From assembly GCA_030681895.1 (NCBI GenBank), contig JAUXRI010000250.1:21517-85516 (forward strand): a stretch of 64,000 bases of DNA, in the 5' to 3' direction. The translations under genes and the position numbers were made by a program. Origin of the DNA: Myxococcales bacterium (GTDB lineage: Bacteria; Myxococcota; Myxococcia; Myxococcales; Myxococcaceae). Positions 36,007-44,407 of this stretch are shown here, one piece after another (position 1 is the first letter of the stretch; each line of letters begins with the position of its first letter). The notes under the pieces were generated by a model that searched no databases, had not been told where the DNA came from, and saw nothing but the letters and a program-made list of their open reading frames with translations.

Positions 36007-36077
36007 GATAGCCGCCGCCGACGCCCTGACGACGCAAATTCTGCGGGACCGAAGACGATGAGGGCTACGCTCCGCGC

Positions 36078-37400
36078 GTGGATCTCGTCCTTGGCCTTGG
36101 CGCAGCAGCGATCGTGCTCATCGTCGGCTTCCAGCTCTGGACCTCCAGACGCGCGGCCCAGAAGGAAGACCGGGCCCACCAGCAGCACCAGCAGTCGGTG
36201 GAGCGCAACGTGCAGCCGGTCAGCCTGCACCCGGTCGTCAACCTGGGTGCCTGCATCTGCACCGGCGCCTGCATCACCGCGTGCCCCGAAAAAGACGTGC
36301 TCGCGATCGTCGACGGCAAGGCGCGGCTCATCAACCCGAACGCCTGCATCGGCCATGGCGAGTGCCTGCGGGCGTGCCCGGTCGACGCGATCAGCCTCGT
36401 GCTCGGCACCGAGAAGAGGGGCGTCGAGATTCCGCTCCTCGCCTCTGACTTTCAGACCAACGTGCCCGGCCTCTTCATCGTCGGCGAGCTCGGCGGCATG
36501 GGGCTCATCTACAACGCGATGACGCAGGGCCTTCAGGCGATCAAGGCGATGCTCAAGCAGCCGCCCGCGAAGGCAGAAGGCATTCACCAGCTGGTGATCG
36601 TCGGCGCAGGCCCCGCAGGCATCGCAGCCGCGCTCGCCGCGCTCGAGGCAAAGCTCGACTTCGTGATCGTCGATCAGGAGTCGGTCGGCGGCACGGTGCT
36701 CCACTACCCACGGCAGAAGATCGTGATGACGCGGCCGGTGGAGCTGCCGCTCTACGGCCTGCTCAAGGTCACCGAGGTGAGCAAAGAAGCGCTGCTCGCG
36801 GTGTGGCAGGAGATCCTCACGAAGACCGGCCTGACCGTGCGCACCGGCGTGCGGGTCGACGACGTGAAGCGCGACGCGGCGGGCGTGTTCGAGCTGGTGA
36901 CGAGCGCGGGGCCGCTTCGGGCGCAGCGGGTGATCCTCGCGCTGGGTCGACGGGGCTCTCCTCGTAAGCTCGGCGTGCCGGGCGAAGAGCTCTCGAAGGT
37001 CTGCTACCGGCTGCTCGAGCCTGAGAACTACACGGGCACCCACTGTCTCGTCGTCGGTGGTGGTGACTCGGCGATCGAAGCGGCCATCGCGCTCAGTGAC
37101 GCCGGAGCGACGGTTCAGCTGGCCTACCGCGGGGAGGTGTTCGATCGCATCAAGCCGAAGAACCAGGAGCGCCTCGACGCCTCGAGCGCCGCCGGCAAGG
37201 TGACGGTGCTGTTCAAGGCGCAACCCAAAGAGATCCGCGCCGACGCGGTCGCGCTCGACGTGAAGGGTGAGCTGCGGGAGCTGAAGAACGACTACGTGCT
37301 GATCTTCGCGGGCGGCGTGCTGCCGACGGCGTTCCTCGAGAAGGCGGGCGTGCAGGTGAAGACGATGAAGGGCGAGCTCTTCGCGCCGGCGAACCGATGA
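36078..37400 (+). CDS. Membrane-anchored ferredoxin-flavoprotein oxidoreductase
   Basis: A 440-residue protein. One N-terminal membrane helix (about 3-21) is followed by two ferredoxin-like clusters with the spacing Cx5Cx3CP (about 59-70 and 90-101), each lacking the usual second Cys of a CxxCxxC site. From about 172 on there is a two-dinucleotide-binding flavoprotein of the thioredoxin-reductase/YpdA type (VIVGAGPAGIAAALAALEA, then VVGGGDSAIEAAIAL), with IFAGGVLPTAFLEKAG at the end. There is no CxxC redox disulfide. It likely moves electrons between NAD(P)H and the membrane. GTG start. The stop overlaps the start of the 27-haem lipoprotein gene (ATGA), so the two are coupled. Confidence 0.85.
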   Translation: MDLVLGLGAAAIVLIVGFQLWTSRRAAQKEDRAHQQHQQSVERNVQPVSLHPVVNLGACICTGACITACPEKDVLAIVDGKARLINPNACIGHGECLRACPVDAISLVLGTEKRGVEIPLLASDFQTNVPGLFIVGELGGMGLIYNAMTQGLQAIKAMLKQPPAKAEGIHQLVIVGAGPAGIAAALAALEAKLDFVIVDQESVGGTVLHYPRQKIVMTRPVELPLYGLLKVTEVSKEALLAVWQEILTKTGLTVRTGVRVDDVKRDAAGVFELVTSAGPLRAQRVILALGRRGSPRKLGVPGEELSKVCYRLLEPENYTGTHCLVVGGGDSAIEAAIALSDAGATVQLAYRGEVFDRIKPKNQERLDASSAAGKVTVLFKAQPKEIRADAVALDVKGELRELKNDYVLIFAGGVLPTAFLEKAGVQVKTMKGELFAPANR

Positions 37401-40400
37401 TGAAACGAACGCTGCTCCTGCTGCTCGTCGTCGGTTGCACACCGGGCCCTGCGCCCACGAAGCCGCCGCGACCGCACCCGTTCTTTCCGATCGCCGAGGG
37501 CACGCACGCGCTCCACTGCACCGCCTGTCACGCGCTCACCAACACGAACTACTCGCAGTTCAGCTGCCTGAACTGTCACGAGCACGCGAAGGAGAAGGTG
37601 GACCCACGCCACACGGCCGTCGGTGGGTACTCGTACGAGACCGGCGCCTGCTACGCCTGTCATCGCGACGGCTCGGCGGCGAACGCTCCGAACGTCTCCG
37701 GACTCACCTCGGATCCGGGCCAGAACGTCTCGGTGACGGCGCTGGTGCCGACGTTCTCCGCGACGACGATCGTGAGCGTCACGGCCGAGGAGCAGTCGCT
37801 CCCGATGCCGATGAACCACGCTGTCGTGACCGGAGCCTGCTCGAGCTGCCACGCGAACGTCGAGCTCTCGAACTTCTATCCCGGACAGCTGCACGCCTCG
37901 CTGCTGACCCTGGATCGCGAGCAGCCGACGACCTGCGCGGAGTGCCATGCGTCGTCTGCGCCGGTGGGCTTCGTGGGACCAATCGCCGCGAGTCGATCGC
38001 CTCCGAGCGGAGAGATGAAGCACGACGCGGTGGCGTGGGTGGCTGGCGCTCCGTCGACGATGGCGCTGGTGACGGCAGACTGCAGCACCTGTCACGTGGC
38101 GCCGTCGAAGTCGTCGGCGGCCAACTGGGCGACGCGCGCGAGCTTCCACGCGGCGCTGCAGGGCGCGCAGCCGGGCTCCTGTCTCGACTGTCACGCGAAC
38201 ACCCGCCCCGGCGGGCTGAACGCTTCGAACGCCGCCCTGCCCCGCGGCCTCGTCATCGATCACCGCGCGCCGATCTGGCTGGGCGACTGTGTCTCGTGTC
38301 ACGCGGCGGGCTTCACCTCATGGGCAGGCGGCACGTTCCATCGTGGCGCGGCGCCGCCGTCGGCCTGTCTTCCCTGCCACGCAGGCGAGCGCCCCACCGA
38401 GTTGGACGGCGGCTTCAAAGGGCCGCCGTTCGACTTCGGCACCAACGCGCAGGGCATCACCCACGGCGCCGGGCAGGACTGCGCGGTCTGTCACGTCCGC
38501 ACGCAGGACTGGACCGGAGGCAATTTCACGCACGGGCCGACGACGATCGCCACGCGCACCTGCGTGGCCTGTCACACGACGCAACGTCCGACCTCGATCG
38601 TTTCCGGCTTCGATCACGCGCAGGCCGGCAATGGAGACTGCTTCGGCTGCCATCAGGCGACGACGGCTTTCACGCAGCTGAGCGACTGGGCTGGAGGGCA
38701 GAGCTACCCGGGGTCCAGACTCATCAGCTCGAGCGATCGCTTCGTGCGCGTGACGCAGCTCTCGTTGCGGCGCAGTGGAGCGCTCGTCACCGGCTCCGTC
38801 TCGGCTGAAGCGACGCTCTACAACACGATGCTCCACACCTCGGCGGCGCTGCCGAGCGATGCAGGCCTGGCGGCGGGGCCGTCACCTGGCGACACGACGA
38901 CGTGCTGGCACTGTCACACCAGCGCGCCCGGCACGACGACCGTCACCTCGTTCCCTGGCGGCCAGTTCCACGCGGCGCTCACCACGTACCGGAGCGCTCC
39001 CGACGCGGGCGTCACGCCGCTGTCCCAACCGAGCACGCGCTGCGCCGACTGCCACTCGACGATGCGGCCGACAGGCATCGTGCAGAAGACCGACCTGCAG
39101 CCGATGGATCACGACGCGCGCTTCACTTCGCCGGTCGACGTCGGAGGCCAGCTGGTGAGCCGCGCGTCCGAGCTCGACTGCTCCGTCTGTCATCAGTCGC
39201 CGGGCGGCGCGTGGAGCGACGGGGCGTTCCACTCGAAGCTCCCCGCGACCGCGCAGCTCGACGACTGCACCGTGTGTCACTACCCGCTGATGGCGAGCGC
39301 TGCGGCGGCCGATGGCGCGATGAAGCACCGCTCGACGCAGGTGACGTTTCAGACGTGCGATCGCTGTCACGCGCAAGCGCTCGCCAACACCTCGGGCACG
39401 CCGACCGCGGCGAAGTGGGCTCCCGGAGTCTTCCACGCCAACGCCGGCACGCAGCCGGCCACCTGCATCGACTGTCACGCCGCGCCGGCAGGTCCGAGGC
39501 AGAGCACAGAAGCGTACGAAGGCGACCGCCAGTGGATGAGCCACGCGCTGTCGGTGGTGACCGCGAAGGACTGCGCCTTCTGCCACGCCGCCGATGTCGG
39601 CACGGCGTGGAGCCCCTCCACCCGCTTCCACCGCACCGGCATCACGGCGACCTCGTGCCGCGGCTGTCACGGCCCTGCGAACGGAGGCACCGCGCACAAC
39701 ATGCCGACGGGGCTCATCGACACGGCCACCATCACCAGCGCGAGCGCGACGACGGGACGCGCGGGCGTCGCGGTGCAGATCGCTCACACCGACGTGAACG
39801 TGAGCACCCGCGACTGCAACGTCTGCCACACGCAGATCGGCATCGCTCCGGCGGGCAGCGCGATCGCCGGGCGGGAGTGGGCGCAGGCGAGCTTCCATCG
39901 ACACTTCACGGGAGGCGTCGCGCTGGTGGGCCGGTGCAGCACCTGCCACCTGAACCTCAAGCCCACGTCGGGCTTCGCGGTCGATCACAGCGGCTTCACG
40001 GCGACGTCGGCGACCGACTGCAGCGCGTGTCACAGCAGTGGGCCGAGCTGGCGGCTGTCGGGCGGATCCACCACGCCCGCGTCGCTCAGCCTCGGTGGCT
40101 TCACGATCGCCCAGCCGCCCGCTGAGAACGCCACGACGACGCAGGCCGGCCTCAACGGTGTGCCCCACCCTGCCGTCGGATCCGGGCTGACGTGTACGAG
40201 CTGCCATGCGCAGGCGACGGGAGGCCGACGTGCGTTCGGGTACGACCACGCGCTGGCGCCGGTGAACGGGTGTTCGTCGTGTCACGAGGCGGGCAGCGAT
40301 CTCGTCGGCACGTCGTGGAGTCTGAACGCTCCCGGCGCGACGCAGGTGGCGGCTCAATGCGCACGCGGGAGCGGCACCGTGTTCGATCGTGGTGGAGACA

Positions 40401-40651
40401 CGCGGCCCGTCGGCATCGCGACGCTGGCGTGCAGCTCGAACGCGGAGAGCCAGCAGTGCGGGACGCAGAATTGCGCGCTCAATCATTTCTACCCGGCCGA
40501 TTGCGGCGAGTGCCACGCGAAGCCGAGCGCCGTGCCCGCGACGGTGCAGACGGGCGCGAGCTACGTGGCCAACTGGCGCTTCCAACACTTCTTCGGAGCG
40601 CCGGCCCAGTCGTCGACCTGCTGCAAATGCCACGGCGGGAGCTGTCGCTAG
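37397..40651 (+). CDS. Giant multihaem c-type cytochrome lipoprotein with 27 CxxCH sites
   Basis: A 1084-residue protein with a type II signal peptide (MMKRTLLLLLVVGC, lipid Cys about 14) and 27 CxxCH motifs from about residue 42 to 1078. Haem density is lower than in the 30-haem neighbour, with Ser/Thr/Ala-rich spacers and repeated WAGGxFH and GxFHxxL patterns that resemble those of predicted surface-exposed geobacterial and anaeromyxobacterial cytochromes. A Cys-rich end (CCKCHGGSC) closes the protein. The lipid anchor suggests an outer-membrane location. It is coupled to the upstream flavoprotein gene and divergent from the b-cytochrome/barrel/30-haem unit. Confidence 0.92.
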   Translation: MMKRTLLLLLVVGCTPGPAPTKPPRPHPFFPIAEGTHALHCTACHALTNTNYSQFSCLNCHEHAKEKVDPRHTAVGGYSYETGACYACHRDGSAANAPNVSGLTSDPGQNVSVTALVPTFSATTIVSVTAEEQSLPMPMNHAVVTGACSSCHANVELSNFYPGQLHASLLTLDREQPTTCAECHASSAPVGFVGPIAASRSPPSGEMKHDAVAWVAGAPSTMALVTADCSTCHVAPSKSSAANWATRASFHAALQGAQPGSCLDCHANTRPGGLNASNAALPRGLVIDHRAPIWLGDCVSCHAAGFTSWAGGTFHRGAAPPSACLPCHAGERPTELDGGFKGPPFDFGTNAQGITHGAGQDCAVCHVRTQDWTGGNFTHGPTTIATRTCVACHTTQRPTSIVSGFDHAQAGNGDCFGCHQATTAFTQLSDWAGGQSYPGSRLISSSDRFVRVTQLSLRRSGALVTGSVSAEATLYNTMLHTSAALPSDAGLAAGPSPGDTTTCWHCHTSAPGTTTVTSFPGGQFHAALTTYRSAPDAGVTPLSQPSTRCADCHSTMRPTGIVQKTDLQPMDHDARFTSPVDVGGQLVSRASELDCSVCHQSPGGAWSDGAFHSKLPATAQLDDCTVCHYPLMASAAAADGAMKHRSTQVTFQTCDRCHAQALANTSGTPTAAKWAPGVFHANAGTQPATCIDCHAAPAGPRQSTEAYEGDRQWMSHALSVVTAKDCAFCHAADVGTAWSPSTRFHRTGITATSCRGCHGPANGGTAHNMPTGLIDTATITSASATTGRAGVAVQIAHTDVNVSTRDCNVCHTQIGIAPAGSAIAGREWAQASFHRHFTGGVALVGRCSTCHLNLKPTSGFAVDHSGFTATSATDCSACHSSGPSWRLSGGSTTPASLSLGGFTIAQPPAENATTTQAGLNGVPHPAVGSGLTCTSCHAQATGGRRAFGYDHALAPVNGCSSCHEAGSDLVGTSWSLNAPGATQVAAQCARGSGTVFDRGGDTRPVGIATLACSSNAESQQCGTQNCALNHFYPADCGECHAKPSAVPATVQTGASYVANWRFQHFFGAPAQSSTCCKCHGGSCR

Positions 40652-40769
40652 CCGCCAACCGCTTGGAATCACCCGGCGATCGACCCGCTCCTCACGAGCT
40701 GAGAAACCTGAAAGTCGGCCCTTACACCCACCGCCCGAATCCACGACTGACAGGCTCCGACAACTGCGC

Positions 40770-41255
40770 ATGTCCAACACGCTCATCGGCTCGCCGTTCC
40801 AGAACGTCCTCGCGAAGGTGCAGAACGCGCGGGTGCTGACCGAGACGAAGGACAAGAACGTGCCGATGTTCGGCGACGAGGTGCGGCGCACGTTCGACGT
40901 GAATGGAGACGGCAAGGCCGACGCGCGGCTGATCGAGTCGACGGTGATGGGCACCACCCGCCGCGAGCTGAGCCTGATGGATGCGCAGGGCCGCACGGTC
41001 GACACGTTCGTCAGCGGCACCCGCTACGACTCGTTCTTCGGGAGCCTCAGCGAGACCGGCAAGGTGTGGAGCCATGAGCACCGCGAGTATTCGGGCGACA
41101 GCGCCACGCCGGTGTTCGAGGTCTACGAGCGCGCGAGCAACAAGACGGGCGCGTTGAGCGCGCGCGCGACGACGACGTTTGCCGGTGGTGAGAAGACGAA
41201 GCTCGAGCTCGACAAGGATGACAACGGCTCGCTCGAGACCGTGCTGAACCGCTGA
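40770..41255 (+). CDS. Protein of unknown function with EF-hand-like loops
   Basis: A 161-residue protein starting at ATG 40770. It has two Asp-rich loops of calcium-binding form, DVNGDGKAD (about 45-53) and DKDDNGSLE near the end, with alternating strand-like segments between them (RLIESTVMGTTRRELSLMDAQGR, FEVYERASNK). There is no signal peptide. It is probably a cytosolic or non-classically exported beta-rich protein. The ribosome site is weak. It lies 17 bases before the phytochelatin-synthase-like gene. No family is recognised. Confidence 0.65.
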   Translation: MSNTLIGSPFQNVLAKVQNARVLTETKDKNVPMFGDEVRRTFDVNGDGKADARLIESTVMGTTRRELSLMDAQGRTVDTFVSGTRYDSFFGSLSETGKVWSHEHREYSGDSATPVFEVYERASNKTGALSARATTTFAGGEKTKLELDKDDNGSLETVLNR

Positions 41256-41271
41256 CCTGACCGTTTGCGCG

Positions 41272-41868
41272 ATGGCTGGAGTGGGGGCGGCCGCTAGAAG
41301 TGCCTCCGTGCTTCGTTCTCCTCCGTCGATCAACGCGAGCCGGTCGTACCAACACCGTGGGCTGCTCGAGCAGGCGTGGGAGCTCCCCGTCGCGCGCCGG
41401 TACGCGCCGCTGCTGTCTCAGAGCTTCACGTCGATCTGCGGACCGACCAGCGCCGCGAACGTGCTGCGCTCGATCGGCGTCGAGACCGGGCGCAATCCGT
41501 TTCGCCGGTTTGGCGTTCGGGCGATGAGCCTGGACGAGGTGGTGGAAGAGACGGCCGAGGTGTTGCCGGCCGGGTGGCGAGGGAGCGCGCTTCGGCTCCG
41601 CTCGATTGACGCGCTCAGAGTGCAGCTGCGGCTGTCGAATGACGAGCGGTACCGCTTCATCTCGAACTTCTCACGCGCGCCGTTGTTCGGGCGCGGCGGC
41701 GGGCACCACTCACCGGTCGGTGGGTACCTCGAGGAAGAGGATCTCGCGTTCGTGCTCGACGTGAACGCGGGCTACGGCCCGTGGCTGGTCAGCGCGGAGC
41801 GGTTGTTCGACGCGATGAACACCGGCGGGGTCGTCACCCGTGGGCTGGCGCGCTTCGAGCTGAGGTGA
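41272..41868 (+). CDS. Phytochelatin-synthase-like cysteine protease (C83)
   Basis: A 198-residue protein equal to the N-terminal catalytic domain of phytochelatin synthases. The triad is visible: Cys56 in TSICGPTSAANVLRSIG, His145 in GGHHSPVGGY, and Asp163 in FVLDVNAGYGPW. The 18-residue His-Asp spacing matches the Arabidopsis enzyme (Cys56, His162, Asp180). Bacterial one-domain members mainly remove glycine from glutathione and make little phytochelatin. A role in metal or glutathione handling is likely, but no metal regulator or transporter is adjacent. The start is ATG 41272; GTG 41308 is an alternative. Confidence 0.85.
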   Translation: MAGVGAAARSASVLRSPPSINASRSYQHRGLLEQAWELPVARRYAPLLSQSFTSICGPTSAANVLRSIGVETGRNPFRRFGVRAMSLDEVVEETAEVLPAGWRGSALRLRSIDALRVQLRLSNDERYRFISNFSRAPLFGRGGGHHSPVGGYLEEEDLAFVLDVNAGYGPWLVSAERLFDAMNTGGVVTRGLARFELR

Positions 41869-41871
41869 GGG

Positions 41872-42417
41872 TTAGGGCGCGCGCTCGTACTTCACCTCGA
41901 GCCGCGTGCCCGACAGGGCCACGCCCGACACCGCGCACGTCGGCTGGGTGCCTGCACAGGTGCTCCCGGCGCACGATCGCGACGACGTGATGTTCGCCGT
42001 GCCCTTGAACGTGTTGGCGCGGTCGATGTTGAGCTCGAGCTTCGACGTGTCCGTCAGCGTGCGGCCGACCTGCGTCGACTTCTGCACCGTCTCGGCGGCG
42101 AAGTTCCAGGTCGCTCCGGTGCCCTTCTTGCCTTTCATCAGGCCCGTCAGCGACACCGTCGGCGCGTCGCCCAGATCGATGCTCCGGATGCCGCTCTCGA
42201 GCTCGAGGATCGCCGTGTTGTCAGGCCCGTCCCACACCTGCACCTGCAGCAGCACCGGCGCGGCCGAGACCGTCACGTTGCTGGGCTGCGCGTTGTTCGT
42301 GTAGCAGCTGTCGGGCAGCGTGAAGAAGTCGACGACGATCGCGTAGACCTCGGGGCTGACGCCCGCGCCACAGCCTGAAAACGCGAGGACCAACGAGCCA
42401 AGAATGAGCGTGCGCAT
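41872..42417 (-). CDS. Lipoprotein of unknown function
   Basis: A 181-residue lipoprotein (MRTLILGSLVLAFSGC, lipid Cys 16). The mature part has beta-rich character (NVTVSAAPVLLQVQVWDGPDNTAILEL, DAPTVSLTGLM) and a C-terminal Cys cluster (SRSCAGSTCAGTQPTCAVSG) likely to form disulfides. ATG 42417 follows GGAG. It ends four bases from the convergent phytochelatin-synthase-like gene. No family is recognised. Confidence 0.75.
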   Translation of the reverse strand: MRTLILGSLVLAFSGCGAGVSPEVYAIVVDFFTLPDSCYTNNAQPSNVTVSAAPVLLQVQVWDGPDNTAILELESGIRSIDLGDAPTVSLTGLMKGKKGTGATWNFAAETVQKSTQVGRTLTDTSKLELNIDRANTFKGTANITSSRSCAGSTCAGTQPTCAVSGVALSGTRLEVKYERAP

Positions 42418-42486
42418 GAGTGTTCTCCGTGAGGGGACGAAACGCGCCGGAGCCTCGTTCCAACCTGCCCTCAAGTCAAAACGAAC

Positions 42487-44382
42487 TCACTTGCCCCTGT
42501 TGCGCGTGAACGGCCCCGGCACGCCCGGCTGCGTCGCGTTCGGCTTCGACACGTGGCTCAGCTGCAGCGGCTGCGAGACCGTTCGCAACGTGTACGGAAC
42601 GATCGGCGTGTCGAGCCCCTTGAGGATGACGGCCTCGCCGGCCTCGGTGATCACCCCCGGCCCCGCGCGCATCAACGTGTCAGAGGTGACCAGCACCTCG
42701 TTCTCGCGCGCGATGCCGCACAGCCGCGCCGACAGGTTCACCGTCGAGCCGATGGCCGTGTAGTCCATGCGCTGCTTCGACCCGAGCGCGCCGACGACCG
42801 CAGGCCCCGTATGCACGCCCACGCCCACCTCGAGCCGCTGGCCGCCCACGGTGATGCGGGAGGCCCGCTCCACCAGCTCGATCGCCGCCCGGCACGCGTT
42901 GCGCGCGTCGCCTTCTTTCGGCAACGGCGCGCCCCACAGCGCCATCACGCAGTCTCCGATGAACTTGTCGACCGTGCCGTGGTGCTTCTCGATGGTGTCG
43001 ACCGCTTCCTGGAAGAACTCGTTGAGGAAGCGCACCACCTCTTCGGGCTTCATCGCCGCCGACAACGTCGTGAAGCCGCGCAGGTCGGCGAAGAGCACCG
43101 TCACCTCGGCGGCAGCGCCCTCCATCTTCAGGTTGAGCCGCCCCGACAACACCTCGTCGACCGCCGCTGAGGACAAGAACCGCGAGAGCTGCGCGCGCCG
43201 CTCGACCTCCTGCCGCACCTTGGCCAGCAGCGCCGCGTTGTCGAGCAGGATGGCGGCCTGCGAGCCGATGGAGTCGAGCAACGGCAGATCGTCGTCGCTG
43301 AACGCCGCCGACATGCTGATCGACTCGACGTACAGCACGCCCACCACGCCGTTGCGGGTGCGCAGCGGCACCGCCATGCAGCTCTGAATGCCCCGCACCA
43401 TCACCGACGCGCTGCGATCGAACCGCTCGTCGACCAGCGCGTTGTGCGTCAACACGCCCTTCTCGGAGTTGATCGCCTGCTCGTACACCGCCTTCGGCAC
43501 CTGCACCTGCTTCGAGCCGTCTTTCGACTTCGCCGCGAACTGCCCCGTGGTGAGCCAGATCGCCGCGCCCTCGGCCGGCATGAGCTCGAAGAGCACCGAG
43601 AGAATGCGATCGACCATCGCCTCGAGGTTGCGCTCGAGCGTGACGCGGCGGTGGAACTCCTGGGCGATGCGGTAGCGCGCGTTCTCGCGGCGCAGCGTCG
43701 CGATCGTCGTGGTGTCGGCGAGCGCGTTGATGTTCACCATCACCGTCTTGCCTTCGGTCGATGGCTCGTCGTCGTCGTGGTCGTGCAACGGCCGCGGAGA
43801 CGTCGCCGACATCGACGAGTGCGTCTGCTCGCGCGCGCTCTCCTCGTCCATCGTCTCGTTGGCCTTGCTGGGCATCCCAGGGCCGGCGCCGTTGGCCGTC
43901 ATCTGCGCGAAGGCCGACTCGTCGCGGTAGTAGCTGCTCCGAATCAGCGCCGCGACCGAGCCCGCGGTGGCCACGTAGACGGTGATCGTCTTCGCCCCCA
44001 CCGTCTGCCGCAGCTCGGCGTCCAGGTTCGACGAGAGCGGAATCGCCGCGACGACGTGAAGCTCCTCGGCCTTCGAGTCCCACCGGATGGGGCACATGCG
44101 CAGCCGCTCGGCGGAGCGCACGCCCACCCGCTCCAGCAACGTCTCGTCGAGCTTCAGCGTCTTGAGCTTGTCGGACTTCACGAAGCGCGTGCTGTAGAGC
44201 TCGGCGAAGATGCGGAGGAAGTCGCCCTCCTTCACCAGGTTCATTCGCAACAACGCGTCTGAGAGCAGCCCGCCGTGATCTTTCGCGTACGCCCGCGCAC
44301 GATCGAGGGCGGCGCTGTCGATCAATCCACTCGCCCGGAGCGGGTTCGCGATGACCGAGTCAGATTCGGGAGACGCGTTCAT
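42487..44382 (-). CDS. MshEN-GAF-adenylate cyclase (class III)
   Basis: A 631-residue three-part signalling protein. The N-terminal 150 residues match the MshEN/type II secretion E N-terminal fold (LLSDALLRMNLVKEGDFLRIFAELYSTRFV, then MCPIRWDSKAEELHVVAAIPL), a known c-di-GMP-binding module in other proteins. A GAF domain (about 245-390) follows. The class III cyclase domain (about 420-610) has metal Asp433 (FADLRGF) and Asp477 (GDCVMA), adenine-selecting Lys473 and Asp540, and Asn549/Arg553, so ATP to cAMP activity is expected. The combination suggests an enzyme that reads one second messenger and makes another. It is cytoplasmic and stands alone. Confidence 0.9.
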   Translation of the reverse strand: MNASPESDSVIANPLRASGLIDSAALDRARAYAKDHGGLLSDALLRMNLVKEGDFLRIFAELYSTRFVKSDKLKTLKLDETLLERVGVRSAERLRMCPIRWDSKAEELHVVAAIPLSSNLDAELRQTVGAKTITVYVATAGSVAALIRSSYYRDESAFAQMTANGAGPGMPSKANETMDEESAREQTHSSMSATSPRPLHDHDDDEPSTEGKTVMVNINALADTTTIATLRRENARYRIAQEFHRRVTLERNLEAMVDRILSVLFELMPAEGAAIWLTTGQFAAKSKDGSKQVQVPKAVYEQAINSEKGVLTHNALVDERFDRSASVMVRGIQSCMAVPLRTRNGVVGVLYVESISMSAAFSDDDLPLLDSIGSQAAILLDNAALLAKVRQEVERRAQLSRFLSSAAVDEVLSGRLNLKMEGAAAEVTVLFADLRGFTTLSAAMKPEEVVRFLNEFFQEAVDTIEKHHGTVDKFIGDCVMALWGAPLPKEGDARNACRAAIELVERASRITVGGQRLEVGVGVHTGPAVVGALGSKQRMDYTAIGSTVNLSARLCGIARENEVLVTSDTLMRAGPGVITEAGEAVILKGLDTPIVPYTLRTVSQPLQLSHVSKPNATQPGVPGPFTRNRGK

Positions 44383-44407
44383 TCGGGGGGAGGAACCGCA
44401 CTCTAGG

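Noticed and set aside
38882..41020. Long minus-strand frame opposite the 27-haem lipoprotein
   Set aside because: Antisense shadow; the translated sequence is Arg/Ala-rich and the opposite strand has 27 haem motifs in one frame.
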